A DNA stretch of 17,907 bases from Anaerolineae bacterium (GCA_015489285.1 WGAA01000163.1:1-17907); one strand, 5' to 3'. Positions 1-8,072 are shown, numbered from the stretch's first letter. Notes: generated from the letters alone by a model not told the origin. Numbers and translations: made by a program.

Positions 1-2
1 AC

Positions 3-431
3 CTCATCCTCGTCGGTCCCGTCCAGTTGCGCCATTACCGGCAGGATCTCCCCCTGCTGGAACACCCACGCATCCACCGACTGGGATTCCGTCCGCCGGA
101 GAGGTTGCCCCTCTACATGCGGGGATTGGACGTGGGGCTCATGCCCTATCGCCTCAACCGGTGGACCGCGCATGTGGACCCGTTGAAGTTGTACGAGTAC
201 ATGGCCGTCGGCCTTCCCGTCGTCTCCACCCCTATCCCCGCGGTGGAGCGGGTCGCGGACCTGGTGTACATTGGGGAAGGGGAGGACTTCGTGCAGGCCG
301 TGGGGAGGGCCCTGGAGGAGCAGGACACCGAGATCCGGGAACGCCGGCGCGCGTTCGCGCGGGAGAACGCGTGGGACCGCCGCGTGAACGCCGTCCGTGA
401 GATACTGTACACCTTGCTGCGGGAACAATGA
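3..431 (+). CDS. Group 1 (GT-B) glycosyltransferase, C-terminal part
   Basis: This is the 3' end of a gene that begins before the window; the frame is open from base 3. It encodes about the last 142 residues, which is the nucleotide-sugar-binding half of a GT-B glycosyltransferase. The clearest mark is the stretch PLKLYEYMAVGLPVVSTPIP, which carries the K-x-x-E-Y-x-A-x-G pattern of group 1 enzymes where the donor diphosphate and ribose are held. A helical tail rich in Arg and Glu follows, as is usual for the C-terminal cross-over helix. The acceptor and sugar cannot be told from this half. Its stop TGA overlaps the next ATG as ATGA, so the two genes are probably co-translated. Family certain in outline, substrate unknown. 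Confidence 0.8.
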   Translation, partial: LILVGPVQLRHYRQDLPLLEHPRIHRLGFRPPERLPLYMRGLDVGLMPYRLNRWTAHVDPLKLYEYMAVGLPVVSTPIPAVERVADLVYIGEGEDFVQAVGRALEEQDTEIRERRRAFARENAWDRRVNAVREILYTLLREQ

Positions 432-2026
432 ACCGAACGACGGAGAGAGTAGAGGCGTGGGTTGCATGGAGCGCGGTGGCCTGGGCCGGATTTCTCGCCC
501 TGGCCGTGGAACTGAGCCTTTCCCGGCTCCTGCGCCCCTGGTTTGGGGATATGCTCTTCCTCTGGGCGGCCATCATCGGCTTCGTCCTCCTTTACCTCGC
601 CCTGGGCAACTTCTTGGGCGGTCGCCTGGCCCAAAGGGGGGAGTTGACCGGGGTGCCCGTCATCCTGGGGGTCGCGGGCCTCGCCATCTACGGCATCCCC
701 TGGATCACCCATCCCCTCCTGGCCGCGGCGCAACGCAGCATGCACGCCTATCACCTGACCCTGCCCCTGGTGGCCCTCCTCGTCACCTTCCTCCTCCTCG
801 CCCTTCCCCTTACCCTCCTGGGCATGATATCCCCCCTCGTCATCGGGTACTGGACCCGGCGGGGGCGGGATGGGGGCGACATCGCCGGACGGGTGCTGGC
901 CCTGAGCACCCTGGGATCCCTCGTGGGATCGTTCCTCCCCGTCTTCTGGATGCTCCCCCTGTGGGGCACACGGCGGACGTTCGCCCTGCTGGGCGCGGGG
1001 GCCCTCCTCTGGGGCGGGATCACCGGGGTGGCCCTCCTGGGACGTCGGGGACTCCCCCTGCTCCTGCTCCTGTTGCCCCTCCTCCTCTCGCCCCCCTCGG
1101 CCCTATCCGGTCCCATCAAGCCCTTCGACCCCACGGGCCGGGGCCGCGTGGTGTACGAAACGGAATCCCAGTACAACTACATCCAGGTGGTGGAATGGAA
1201 GGGGGAACGGTGGTTGCGCCTGAACGAGGGGGAAGGCATCCACTCGGTGTGGCGGCCCCACATGACGTTGAGCGACGGGATTTGGGACTATTTCCTCCTG
1301 GCCCCGGCTTTCCGGGGAGGCCGTCTCCCGCGTCGTCTTCTGGTCATCGGCCTGGCCGGGGGCACGATCCCCACTCTCTACGCCCACGCCTTTCCCGCTG
1401 TGGAGACGGTGGGGGTGGAACTGGACCCCGCGGTCATCGACGTGGCCTATCGCTTCTTCCACCTGGGGGATATTCCCCACCTGCGCGCGGTGGCCGGCGA
1501 CGGTCGGGTGTACGCCCGCCAGACGGATGCCCGGTTCGACGTCATCGTCCTCGACGCGTACCGTCCCCCGTACATCCCCTTCCATCTGACCACGGTGGAA
1601 TTCTTCCGACTGCTCCGCGAGCGGTTGCGCCCCCACGGGATTGTGATGGTCAACGCGGCCCGCACCGCCCGGGATACTCGCCTCGTCCACGCGTTGAGCA
1701 GCACCATGCGCCGGGTGTTCCCCCGGGTCTACATTGTGGACGAGCCCTTGAACGGAGCTCTGTGGGGGAATTCCGTTGTCGTGGGCCTTCAGGACGCGGT
1801 TGCCCGGAAGGACATCCTGCGGGAGATGGACCGATGTGCCGTGCCCCAGGTGCGTCTGGTAGGACAGCGGGCGAAGGACCACCTGCGGCCGGCCCCGCCC
1901 CCCACTCTCATCCTGACGGACGACCGGGCCCCCATCGAACAGATCGTCCACGGCATCATCTGGTCATCCCTGGTGGGGCGGGAGGATCCCCTCAGAGGGC
2001 CAGGAAAACGAGGGCCAGCGCGATGA
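428..2026 (+). CDS. Polytopic membrane protein fused to a spermidine-synthase-like domain
   Basis: The protein has 532 residues in two parts. Residues about 12-220 are very hydrophobic and hold roughly six or seven membrane segments, including the ELSLSRLLRPWFGD stretch typical of membrane-fused spermidine synthase homologues. Residues about 240-480 are a Rossmann methyltransferase-like fold: ESQYNYIQV (246-254), glycine loop GLAGGTIP (308-315), VELDP (330-334), GDGR (357-360) and VLDAY (374-378), followed by IPFHLTTVEFF as in spermidine synthases. Members of this family have often lost aminopropyltransferase activity, so spermidine production is not shown; a membrane-linked role is inferred. 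The start overlaps the glycosyltransferase stop (ATGA). The last 35 bases overlap the end of the convergent gene on the other strand. Confidence 0.78.
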   Translation: MNRTTERVEAWVAWSAVAWAGFLALAVELSLSRLLRPWFGDMLFLWAAIIGFVLLYLALGNFLGGRLAQRGELTGVPVILGVAGLAIYGIPWITHPLLAAAQRSMHAYHLTLPLVALLVTFLLLALPLTLLGMISPLVIGYWTRRGRDGGDIAGRVLALSTLGSLVGSFLPVFWMLPLWGTRRTFALLGAGALLWGGITGVALLGRRGLPLLLLLLPLLLSPPSALSGPIKPFDPTGRGRVVYETESQYNYIQVVEWKGERWLRLNEGEGIHSVWRPHMTLSDGIWDYFLLAPAFRGGRLPRRLLVIGLAGGTIPTLYAHAFPAVETVGVELDPAVIDVAYRFFHLGDIPHLRAVAGDGRVYARQTDARFDVIVLDAYRPPYIPFHLTTVEFFRLLRERLRPHGIVMVNAARTARDTRLVHALSSTMRRVFPRVYIVDEPLNGALWGNSVVVGLQDAVARKDILREMDRCAVPQVRLVGQRAKDHLRPAPPPTLILTDDRAPIEQIVHGIIWSSLVGREDPLRGPGKRGPAR

Positions 2027-2795
2027 GGCCCGTCAGGGCAACTTCCCCGATGAAGCGGAGGGAGAGGCGGCCCTGCATCTCCCGCTCGAAGGTGAGGACA
2101 AGGCCGTAGAAGAGGAGCAGGAGGAGGAGTCCCGCGCGCAGGGGGGAAAGGGTCGTGTGGCGGAACATCCAGGCCATCTGGCCGACGATGAGCCCCACGA
2201 CGGCGCTGTACAACCAGCGGGTCGAAAGGGGCAGGGGGAGGTCCACCCAGAAGGCCGCGGCCAGCAGGTAGGAGCCGACCAGCATCTGGGTGGCGGAGAG
2301 GAGACTGCGTTCCCCCACGGTGTAGAGCCAGAGATACAACGTGCCCCCCGTGGCGAAGACCAGCGTGCGCAGGACGAAGGCCGCGGGGAATTCCCCCGGG
2401 ACGCGTCCCAACACCCGGCCCAAACTGTGCCACGTGAGGGCGAGGAGGAGGAGCGCGGCCACCAGCAGGGCCGTGCGCGCCTCCTTGGTGTGCTGGTAGG
2501 GGAGGAGGCGCAGCGCGATCCACCCGATGGCCAGGGGGAGGGTCCACGCGCCCTCGGCAAACCGGACGCTCCGGTGGGGCACATCCCAGGCGACGAGCAC
2601 CCACTGGGTCCCGGAGACGAGGACGAGGAAGAGGAGCACGCCCAGCCAGAAGCCTGCCCCCACCGTCACCGTCAGCGGCGTACCAAAGGGGTACCAGGTA
2701 AAAGTGTACCGGGGGGCGATGAGAATGGGCTGGAGGGCCAGCACCACCCCGGTCATCGCCGTGAGCAAACTGATACGGTCCCTGAACGTCATCAT
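1992..2795 (-). CDS. Multi-pass membrane protein of unknown function (DUF5656-like)
   Basis: The product has 267 residues, mostly hydrophobic, with about seven or eight predicted membrane segments separated by very short loops and a charged N-terminal MMTFRDR. I see no catalytic motif, no transporter signature and no soluble domain. The size and arrangement recall the DUF5656 family seen in Chloroflexota, but this is recognition by appearance only. The start is one of two adjacent ATGs; AGGAG directly abuts the first and lies 3 bases before the second, so translation may begin at the second. The gene converges with the spermidine-synthase-like gene and overlaps it by 35 bases. The 3' overlap limits sequence change for both C-termini. 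It is preceded by a long repeat-bearing gap and appears to be transcribed alone. Confidence 0.6.
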   Translation of the reverse strand: MMTFRDRISLLTAMTGVVLALQPILIAPRYTFTWYPFGTPLTVTVGAGFWLGVLLFLVLVSGTQWVLVAWDVPHRSVRFAEGAWTLPLAIGWIALRLLPYQHTKEARTALLVAALLLLALTWHSLGRVLGRVPGEFPAAFVLRTLVFATGGTLYLWLYTVGERSLLSATQMLVGSYLLAAAFWVDLPLPLSTRWLYSAVVGLIVGQMAWMFRHTTLSPLRAGLLLLLLFYGLVLTFEREMQGRLSLRFIGEVALTGLIALALVFLAL

Positions 2796-3044
2796 CTCCT
2801 GCGAAACCTCGAGCTAACGAGTGACGAGTAATGAGTAACCGGATGGCGTGGGCACAAGGTTATCGCCACAGAGCCAAGCTCATCTTCAAGTTACGCATTA
2901 CGCATCACGTATCACGCATTACGCATTTCAAGCCAGGTTGTGCTAACCGCGCCGACTCCCCCCTACCGCCTGACGCATGACGCCTGACGAATGACGCATG
3001 ACGTCACCCGCCCACCCGCCTTCTCCTCGCCCCATCGTGTATGC
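2796..3044. repeat. Non-coding gap with three clusters of short iterated repeats
   Basis: No convincing gene lies here on either strand. Three blocks are built from variants of a 7-10 base word. 2817-2838 reads as alternating (A)CGAGT and TGAGTAA words. 2891-2926 repeats TTACGCAT and ATCACG words. 2970-3006 repeats TGACGCA and TGACGCC words. All share the core ACG(C/A)(A/G)T or its relatives, so they could be decayed copies of one tandem array. The blocks separate the leftward membrane-protein gene from the rightward degV promoter. I see no spacer regularity of the CRISPR kind and no terminal inverted repeats of an insertion sequence. Confidence 0.5.
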
Positions 3045-3073
3045 TTGACAATATGTCTCAAGCCGGTCATACT
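3045..3073 (+). promoter_or_regulatory. Sigma70-type promoter for the DegV gene
   Basis: A perfect -35 box TTGACA (3045-3050) is followed by a 17-base spacer and CATACT (3068-3073), which matches TATAAT at four positions. The predicted start is near 3080, giving a leader of about 90 bases before the ATG at 3171. A strong ribosome-binding site, GGAGG at 3161-3165, lies five bases before that ATG. No gene other than the DegV gene is placed to use it. Confidence 0.65.
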
Positions 3074-3170
3074 AAATCCACCTGCACCTGCCGCTCTGTA
3101 TTGTATGTGGACTTTTGGGGAATGGCTAGTTAGAGGGGCGGGATATCCGACCTCTGGTGAGGAGGGGTGA

Positions 3171-4031
3171 ATGAGACGCATCGCGGTGGTCGTCGACGGC
3201 TCAGCCGATTTGCCCGAGTCGCTACGTGCGGGGGGAGAGATCCACGTCGTCCCCCAAATCCTCGTGGTCGACGGGGAACGTCTGGTCGAGGGGAAGGACA
3301 TCACCTCGGAGGAGATCTACGAGGCCGTGCTCGCGGGGGTCCCCGTGAACATAGGACACCCCCCACCGGACGACTTCCGGGTGGTCTACAAGAAAATGCG
3401 GGCGCACATCGAAGGCATCGTGACGTTGACCCTTTCGACCACCTTCAACCCCACCCTCATATCCGCCCAGGTGGCCGGGATCACCTACCCCAAGCTGCCC
3501 ACCGAGGTCATCAACTCCCAACAGGTCTCCATGGGCCTGGGGTTCGTCGCGCTGGCCGCCGCCCGCCACGCCCGTGAGGGAGGAAACCTGGAGCAGGTAA
3601 CCCGTGCCGCGCGCGAGGCCATCCCCCACGTCCACACGGCCTTTCTCCCCCAGGACATTCGTTACCCCTACCGGGCCGGATATCTCTCCCGCCTGACCTA
3701 CCTGACCCACCGAGCCCTGGGGCATGTCCCCCTCCTGGTGATGGAAAAGGGCCACCTGGTGGTCCGGGAATTCGGCCGGGGTGGGGATCAGGGGATGGAA
3801 CGCCTTGTATCGTGGGGCCGCTCTCGCGTGGGCGAAGCGCCCGTGTGGGCTGCCATCGTGCACGCCCGCGCGGCGGACCTGGCTGAGCGTCTGGCCCAAC
3901 AAGTGCGCCGCACCCTCCACGTCCGGGACGTGGTCGTGACCACCCTGACCCCTATCGTCGGGTTGCGCACCGGCCCGGGAACGGTCGGACTCGTCCTCTA
4001 CGAGGACGCGTCGACGAGCTTGATCCCCTGA
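3171..4031 (+). CDS. DegV family fatty-acid-binding protein
   Basis: The product has 286 residues, the usual DegV/FakB length. These proteins bind a long-chain fatty acid and in some bacteria present it to a FakA kinase for phospholipid synthesis. Visible signatures are the N-terminal VVVDGSADLP (D9, S11, D13), the loop NIGHPPPDDF (60-69) where the family normally has a T-S-Q-P-type motif, LTLSTTFNPT (86-95), and VINSQQVSMGLG (113-124), matching the family's V-D-S-x-x-x-S-x-G-x-G region. No FakA-like kinase lies in the window. The start has GGAGG five bases upstream and follows a consensus promoter. The downstream corrinoid gene has its own promoter, so linked function is not implied. Confidence 0.88.
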   Translation: MRRIAVVVDGSADLPESLRAGGEIHVVPQILVVDGERLVEGKDITSEEIYEAVLAGVPVNIGHPPPDDFRVVYKKMRAHIEGIVTLTLSTTFNPTLISAQVAGITYPKLPTEVINSQQVSMGLGFVALAAARHAREGGNLEQVTRAAREAIPHVHTAFLPQDIRYPYRAGYLSRLTYLTHRALGHVPLLVMEKGHLVVREFGRGGDQGMERLVSWGRSRVGEAPVWAAIVHARAADLAERLAQQVRRTLHVRDVVVTTLTPIVGLRTGPGTVGLVLYEDASTSLIP

Positions 4032-4048
4032 ACACACGGGGGTAGAAT
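4020..4048 (+). promoter_or_regulatory. Probable promoter for the corrinoid protein cluster
   Basis: TTGATC (4020-4025, four matches to TTGACA), a 17-base spacer and TAGAAT (4043-4048, five matches to TATAAT) end 26 bases before the corrinoid gene ATG. The -35 box sits in the last codons of the DegV gene. It would let the methyl-transfer genes be expressed apart from degV. The ribosome-binding site AAGGAGG follows seven bases before the ATG. Confidence 0.5.
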
Positions 4049-4074
4049 AGGGGCTCACACGCAAGGAGGTCGCC

Positions 4075-4770
4075 ATGACGCAGGAACTCTTACCCTTCGA
4101 AGAACTGCCCAAGGAATTGCAAGAACTGTACGAGGACATGCAGGACGACCTGTACGAGGGCCTGGCCGACCGGGTCGTGGAGGGAACGCGACAGGCCCTG
4201 GAAATGGGGCGCAGTCCCCACGAGATCCTCACCTACGGCCTCATCGGGGGCATGGACATCGTGGGGGAAGACTTCGGCGCGGGCATCCTCTTCGTTCCCG
4301 AAGTGCTCATGGCCGCCAAAGCCATGAAAGCGGCAATGGAGATCCTGCGCCCCCTCCTCACCCAGACGGGAAGTCCCCGACTGGGCACCATTGTCCTGGG
4401 AACGGTCAAGGGGGACATCCACGACATCGGCAAGAACCTGGTCGGCATGATGCTGGAAGGGGCGGGCTTCGACGTCATCGACGTGGGGGTCAACACCGAC
4501 GCGGAAACCTTCATCCAGACGGTGAAGGAGCACAACGCGGAACTCCTGGGCATGTCGGCCTTGCTGACCACGACGATGCCCTACATGAAGGTCGTCATCG
4601 ACCGCCTCGCCGAGGAAGGGTTGCGGGACCGGGTGAAGGTTCTGGTCGGGGGCGCGCCCTTGAGCGAAGCCTTTGCCGAAGATATCGGTGCGGACGCCTA
4701 CTGCGAGGACGCGTCCGTGGCCGTGGAGATGGCCAAGAAATTCATCACTCTCAAGAAAAACGCGGCGTGA
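4075..4770 (+). CDS. Methyltransferase corrinoid protein (cobalamin-binding)
   Basis: The product has 231 residues, the usual size of MtbC/MttC-type corrinoid proteins. It carries a cobalamin cofactor that shuttles a methyl group between a substrate methyltransferase and an acceptor. The first 95 or so residues form the helical cap domain (B12-binding_2), with GLIGGMDIVGEDFGAG and the stretch FVPEVLMAAKAMKAAM. The Rossmann cobalamin domain follows, with D114-I-H116-D-I-G119, the D-x-H-x-x-G motif whose His ligates cobalt from below, then GMSALLTTTM (159-168) and VGGAP (191-195). It is about 80 bases long in domain spacing from the family norm nowhere that I can see. It is followed after 22 bases by a homocysteine methyltransferase, so homocysteine is the likely acceptor. 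The methyl donor is unknown because no donor methyltransferase is in the window. Confidence 0.9.
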   Translation: MTQELLPFEELPKELQELYEDMQDDLYEGLADRVVEGTRQALEMGRSPHEILTYGLIGGMDIVGEDFGAGILFVPEVLMAAKAMKAAMEILRPLLTQTGSPRLGTIVLGTVKGDIHDIGKNLVGMMLEGAGFDVIDVGVNTDAETFIQTVKEHNAELLGMSALLTTTMPYMKVVIDRLAEEGLRDRVKVLVGGAPLSEAFAEDIGADAYCEDASVAVEMAKKFITLKKNAA

Positions 4771-4792
4771 ACAACAGGGAGGCAAAGAACCG

Positions 4793-5692
4793 ATGAACCG
4801 GTTTCTCCGACTTTTCCAAGAACACGACATCGTCCTGGGCGACGGGGCAATGGGAACGATGCTGCAACGGTTGGGATTGACCAGCGGTGGAGCCCCCGAG
4901 CTGTGGAACGTGGAAGCCCCGGAAAAGGTCCAATCGGTACACCGCGGCTACATCGAAGCCGGATCCATGATCATCACGACGAATTCCTTTGGCGGCACCC
5001 GGTACCGGCTGGCCTTGCATAACTTGCAGGACCGAGTGCACGAGTTGAACAAGGCCGCGGCCGCCATCGCTCGCGAGGTGGCCGGGGACAAAGTCGCGGT
5101 GGCCGGTTCCATGGGCCCCACGGGAGAGCTCATGTTCCCCCTGGGGACGTTGAGTTTCGAGGAGGCCAAGGACGCCTTCGCGGAACAGGCCGCGGCCCTG
5201 GTCGAGGGCGGCGTGGACTTCCTCCTCATCGAGACCATGAGCGCCCTGGAGGAGGTTCAGGCGGCCATCGAAGGGGCCCGTGAGGCCGTGGGCGAGGATA
5301 TCCCCATCGCGGTCACCATGACCTTCGACACGCGCGGCCACACTATGATGGGCGTGAGCCCGGAACAGGCCCTGGAAGCCATCTACGGGTGGGGCATCCG
5401 CTTCATCGGGAGCAATTGCGGCAACGGCCCGGAGGAGACGATCACCGCGATGGAGAAGATGGCCGCGGTGAAACCCGATGACGTGATCCTCATCGCCCAA
5501 TCCAACGCCGGCGTCCCTCGCTGGCAAAAGGGCGGGGAGATCGTGTACGACGGCACGCCGGAGGTCATGGCCCAGTACGCGCTGCGCGTGCGGGACCTGG
5601 GGGTCCGCTACATCGGCGCCTGCTGCGGCAGCACACCGGACCACATCCGCGCCATGGCCCAGGCCCTGGGATTGGCCCCATCCCCCACCTGA
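4793..5692 (+). CDS. Homocysteine S-methyltransferase family protein
   Basis: The product has 299 residues, a stand-alone zinc methyltransferase barrel like the first module of cobalamin-dependent MetH and like betaine-homocysteine methyltransferase. Motifs are DGAMGT (17-22), TNSFGGTRYRL (63-73), SMGPTGEL (106-113), IETMS (146-150), SNCG with C209, and GACCGST with C277 and C278. The three cysteines are the expected zinc ligands that activate the homocysteine thiol. I place the start at the ATG of MNRFLRL, with AGGGAGG ten bases upstream; a longer open frame to the left overlaps the corrinoid gene and is not needed. With the preceding corrinoid protein it provides two of the four MetH modules. 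The folate-binding and reactivation modules are absent here. Confidence 0.88.
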   Translation: MNRFLRLFQEHDIVLGDGAMGTMLQRLGLTSGGAPELWNVEAPEKVQSVHRGYIEAGSMIITTNSFGGTRYRLALHNLQDRVHELNKAAAAIAREVAGDKVAVAGSMGPTGELMFPLGTLSFEEAKDAFAEQAAALVEGGVDFLLIETMSALEEVQAAIEGAREAVGEDIPIAVTMTFDTRGHTMMGVSPEQALEAIYGWGIRFIGSNCGNGPEETITAMEKMAAVKPDDVILIAQSNAGVPRWQKGGEIVYDGTPEVMAQYALRVRDLGVRYIGACCGSTPDHIRAMAQALGLAPSPT

Positions 5693-5708
5693 TGCACAAG
5701 AGGGGCAC

Positions 5709-6581
5709 ATGAGCGCGCGGCGCACGGCCATCATCGCCTGTGGGGCTCTGGTGCGGGAGATCCGCGAGATCCTGAAGCGCCACAACCTCCCCGCGGACGT
5801 GTACCCCTTACCCGCGCTGCTGCACAACCGCCCGGGACACATCGCCCCCGCGGTGGAAGAGAAGATCAAAGCCCTGGGGAATCGTTACGCCCGCATCATC
5901 GTCGCTTACGGGGATTGCGGGACGGGGGGCGCGCTGGACCGGGTACTCGCCCGATACCCTCACGTGGAACGGCTCAGCGGTCCCCACTGCTACGAGATGT
6001 ACGGCGGACGGGAGTTCACCCGCTGGGCGCAGGAGCGTCCCGGCACCTTCTTCCTCACCGACTTCCTCGCGCGCGGCTTCCGCGGACTCGTGTGGAAACA
6101 ACTTGGCCTGGACCGCCACCCCGAATTGCGGGACATCTACTTCCGCCACTACACCGACGTGGTCTGGCTGGCCCAGCAGCCGGACCCGGAAACGCGACGC
6201 CGGGCCGAAGAGGCCGCCCGACTCCTCGGCCTTCCCCTCACCGTCATCCCCACCGGCTACGGCGCCCTGGAAACCCGCCTGCTCGCCCTCCTAGAAGAGG
6301 AGCAACACCCCCCAGAAGAGGAGGACCGCGGGGAGGGCAGCGAGGACGAAGTCCCGGAAACGGTATTGCCCGGGCTCCCGGACCATGACGTTCAGGGCGT
6401 CGGTCAAGGGGGTGAGGAAGCTGCTGGAACTGCCGAAAACGACGGCCAGCGCCAGGAGCTGGGGGGAGATCCCGTAGCCCTGGGCCAAACGAAGGGCCAC
6501 AGGCGTCAAGAGCACGGTGACCGCGGTGTTGGAGAGGACCTGGGTCAGCCCCACCGCGAGGAGGAAGACCCCCGAAAGTAA
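5709..6581 (+). CDS. DUF1638 family protein, with an extended or frame-shifted end
   Basis: Residues 1 to about 195 look like DUF1638, a family often found near corrinoid methyltransferase genes. Conserved-looking features are IIACGAL (C11), LLHNRP (H39), AYGDCGTGG (C70), and GPHCYEMYGG (H93, C94); the Cys and His residues could bind a metal or corrinoid. GAGGGG lies eight bases before the ATG and the previous gene ends 16 bases upstream, so it is in the methyl-transfer operon. The frame then runs on about 97 residues past a CTAG at 6291-6294, through the antisense of the opposing permease gene, giving a tail rich in Glu, Gly, Gln and Pro that looks like shadow sequence. A stop in the +1 frame, TAG 6292-6294, would end a normal-length protein. 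The real end is therefore probably near 6294, with a one-base lesion or sequence error. Confidence 0.65.
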   Translation: MSARRTAIIACGALVREIREILKRHNLPADVYPLPALLHNRPGHIAPAVEEKIKALGNRYARIIVAYGDCGTGGALDRVLARYPHVERLSGPHCYEMYGGREFTRWAQERPGTFFLTDFLARGFRGLVWKQLGLDRHPELRDIYFRHYTDVVWLAQQPDPETRRRAEEAARLLGLPLTVIPTGYGALETRLLALLEEEQHPPEEEDRGEGSEDEVPETVLPGLPDHDVQGVGQGGEEAAGTAENDGQRQELGGDPVALGQTKGHRRQEHGDRGVGEDLGQPHREEEDPRK

Positions 6582-8072
6582 CGCCTTCTCCCCCCACGGT
6601 CCCAGGGAGGCCGACAGCACCGTCCCCAAGATGTCCGCGGCCCCACTCTTGGCCATGGCCGTACCCAGGGGAAGGAGCGCGGCCACCATGATGACCGTAC
6701 GCCAGTGGACCACCCGGTACATCTCGTAGGGCTTCAAACAGCCCGTAGCCACCATCAGCAACAGGGCGAGGAGGGAGCTGATGACGAGGGGCAATAGCCC
6801 CGTGGCCGCGGTGATGACCATCCCCACGACGATGGCCGTCGCGACCCACAACTTGGGCGTGGGTTCCGCGCCCGGTTCCACCTCCAGGTAATGGGCCACG
6901 ATCAGCCAACCCTCGTCCACGGCCCGCCGCAGCCCGGCCCGAGGCCCTTGAACGAGCAGACTATCCCCCACCCGGAGGCGGGTCGTCCGAACCCCCTCGG
7001 TCACCACCTTGCCGTCCCGCAAAAGCGCGATCGCGTGAATGCCAAAGCGGGTCCGCAACCCCACGTCGATGGGGGAACGCCCCACAAGGGGGGAACGGGG
7101 AGGCACGAGGACTTCCGCGAGGATGACGCCTTCGGGGAATTGGCGGACGATCCGCTCCAGCGAGACCCGGCCCAACGATTCCAGATCGTGCTGGGCCGCA
7201 AGCTGGGCCACGGCCCCCGGTTTCCCCTCCACGACGAGAATATCCCCCGGCTCCAGCGCAAGATGGGGAGGCGGAGGGGAGATGCGCTCGTTCCCCCGCA
7301 GCACCTCCAGGATGGACACATTGTACGTCTCCCGCAATTGGAGCTCCCGCAGGGGCCGCCCGATGAGGCTGGAGTGGCGCCGAACCCGCAGCTCGTACAA
7401 CCCCCGCTCCAGCCCGTACTCCCGCGCGATCTCCTGGAGGGAGGGATGCACCCGCGTCCTCACCTCCCCCGAAGGGAGGAAAACCCGGCCCAACGTGGCC
7501 AGGTAGAGGGCGGTGGCGAGGAGCGCGGGGAGGGCAATGGGCGTGAAGGAAAACATGTGCAACGGTTCATACCCCGCGTGAACCAAAATGTCCGCTGCCG
7601 CGAGGTTGGGCGTCGACCCCAGGAGGGTGAGGAGCCCTCCCACATTGCAGGCAATGGCCATGGGGAGCAACACGTGGCCGGGCTTCAACCGGTACCGTTC
7701 CACCAGCGTCAGCGTCGCCGGCAACATGAGGGCAAACACGGCCAGGTTGGCCATGAACGCGGAGAGGAACCCGCTGATGAGGACGATGCTCAGGATGAGA
7801 CGCCGTTCGTCCCGGCCGGCAAGACGGACGAGAAGGTCGCTGATCGCCGCGGCCGCGCCCGTACGCCGTAAGCCCGCCCCCAGCATGTACATGGTGGCCA
7901 CAATGATGGTCACCGGCGCGGCGAACCCGGCCAGCCCTTCCTCCACCGTCAAAATGCGCGTGACGACCAGGAGGAGGAGGACGGCCAGGGCCACGATGTC
8001 CACCGGCCAGCGGTCCAAGGCCAGGATGAGGGCCGTTCCCAGGAGGATGAGCAAGACCGCATACGCTACCAT
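6291..8072 (-). CDS. SLC13/ArsB-type permease with two RCK_C (TrkA_C) domains
   Basis: The product has 593 residues. About five membrane segments at the N-terminus include SGFLSAFMANLAVF and GGLLTLLGSTPN (145-156), the paired re-entrant loop motifs of divalent anion:sodium symporter (SLC13/CitT-like) permeases. Residues about 219-297 and 307-382 are two RCK_C domains, each with the L-R-x-L-x-L and P-G-D-x-L-x-V-x-G patterns. The second half of the transporter follows, with LSNTAVTVLL and a GSSSSFLTPLTDALN loop. Substrate is unknown; sulfate, dicarboxylate or other anions are possible. I prefer the ATG at 8072, five bases after GGGGTGG, over an in-frame GTG at 8081. The gene ends the frr operon. 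Its stop, CTA on the top strand, abuts the DUF1638 frame. Confidence 0.88.
   Translation of the reverse strand: MVAYAVLLILLGTALILALDRWPVDIVALAVLLLLVVTRILTVEEGLAGFAAPVTIIVATMYMLGAGLRRTGAAAAISDLLVRLAGRDERRLILSIVLISGFLSAFMANLAVFALMLPATLTLVERYRLKPGHVLLPMAIACNVGGLLTLLGSTPNLAAADILVHAGYEPLHMFSFTPIALPALLATALYLATLGRVFLPSGEVRTRVHPSLQEIAREYGLERGLYELRVRRHSSLIGRPLRELQLRETYNVSILEVLRGNERISPPPPHLALEPGDILVVEGKPGAVAQLAAQHDLESLGRVSLERIVRQFPEGVILAEVLVPPRSPLVGRSPIDVGLRTRFGIHAIALLRDGKVVTEGVRTTRLRVGDSLLVQGPRAGLRRAVDEGWLIVAHYLEVEPGAEPTPKLWVATAIVVGMVITAATGLLPLVISSLLALLLMVATGCLKPYEMYRVVHWRTVIMVAALLPLGTAMAKSGAADILGTVLSASLGPWGEKALLSGVFLLAVGLTQVLSNTAVTVLLTPVALRLAQGYGISPQLLALAVVFGSSSSFLTPLTDALNVMVREPGQYRFRDFVLAALPAVLLFWGVLLLF

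Noticed and set aside
232..754. Long minus-strand open frames over the first two genes
   Set aside because: Their translations are rich in Arg, Pro, Gly and Ser with no family likeness and mirror the real plus-strand codons; the same holds for many antisense frames across this GC-rich window.
2891..3006. A CRISPR array
   Set aside because: The repeated words are under 12 bases, there are no unique spacers of even length, and no cas genes are near.
4673..4792. A longer start for the homocysteine methyltransferase
   Set aside because: The added residues are an out-of-frame reading of the corrinoid gene; the ATG at 4793 has a ribosome-binding site and matches the family start.
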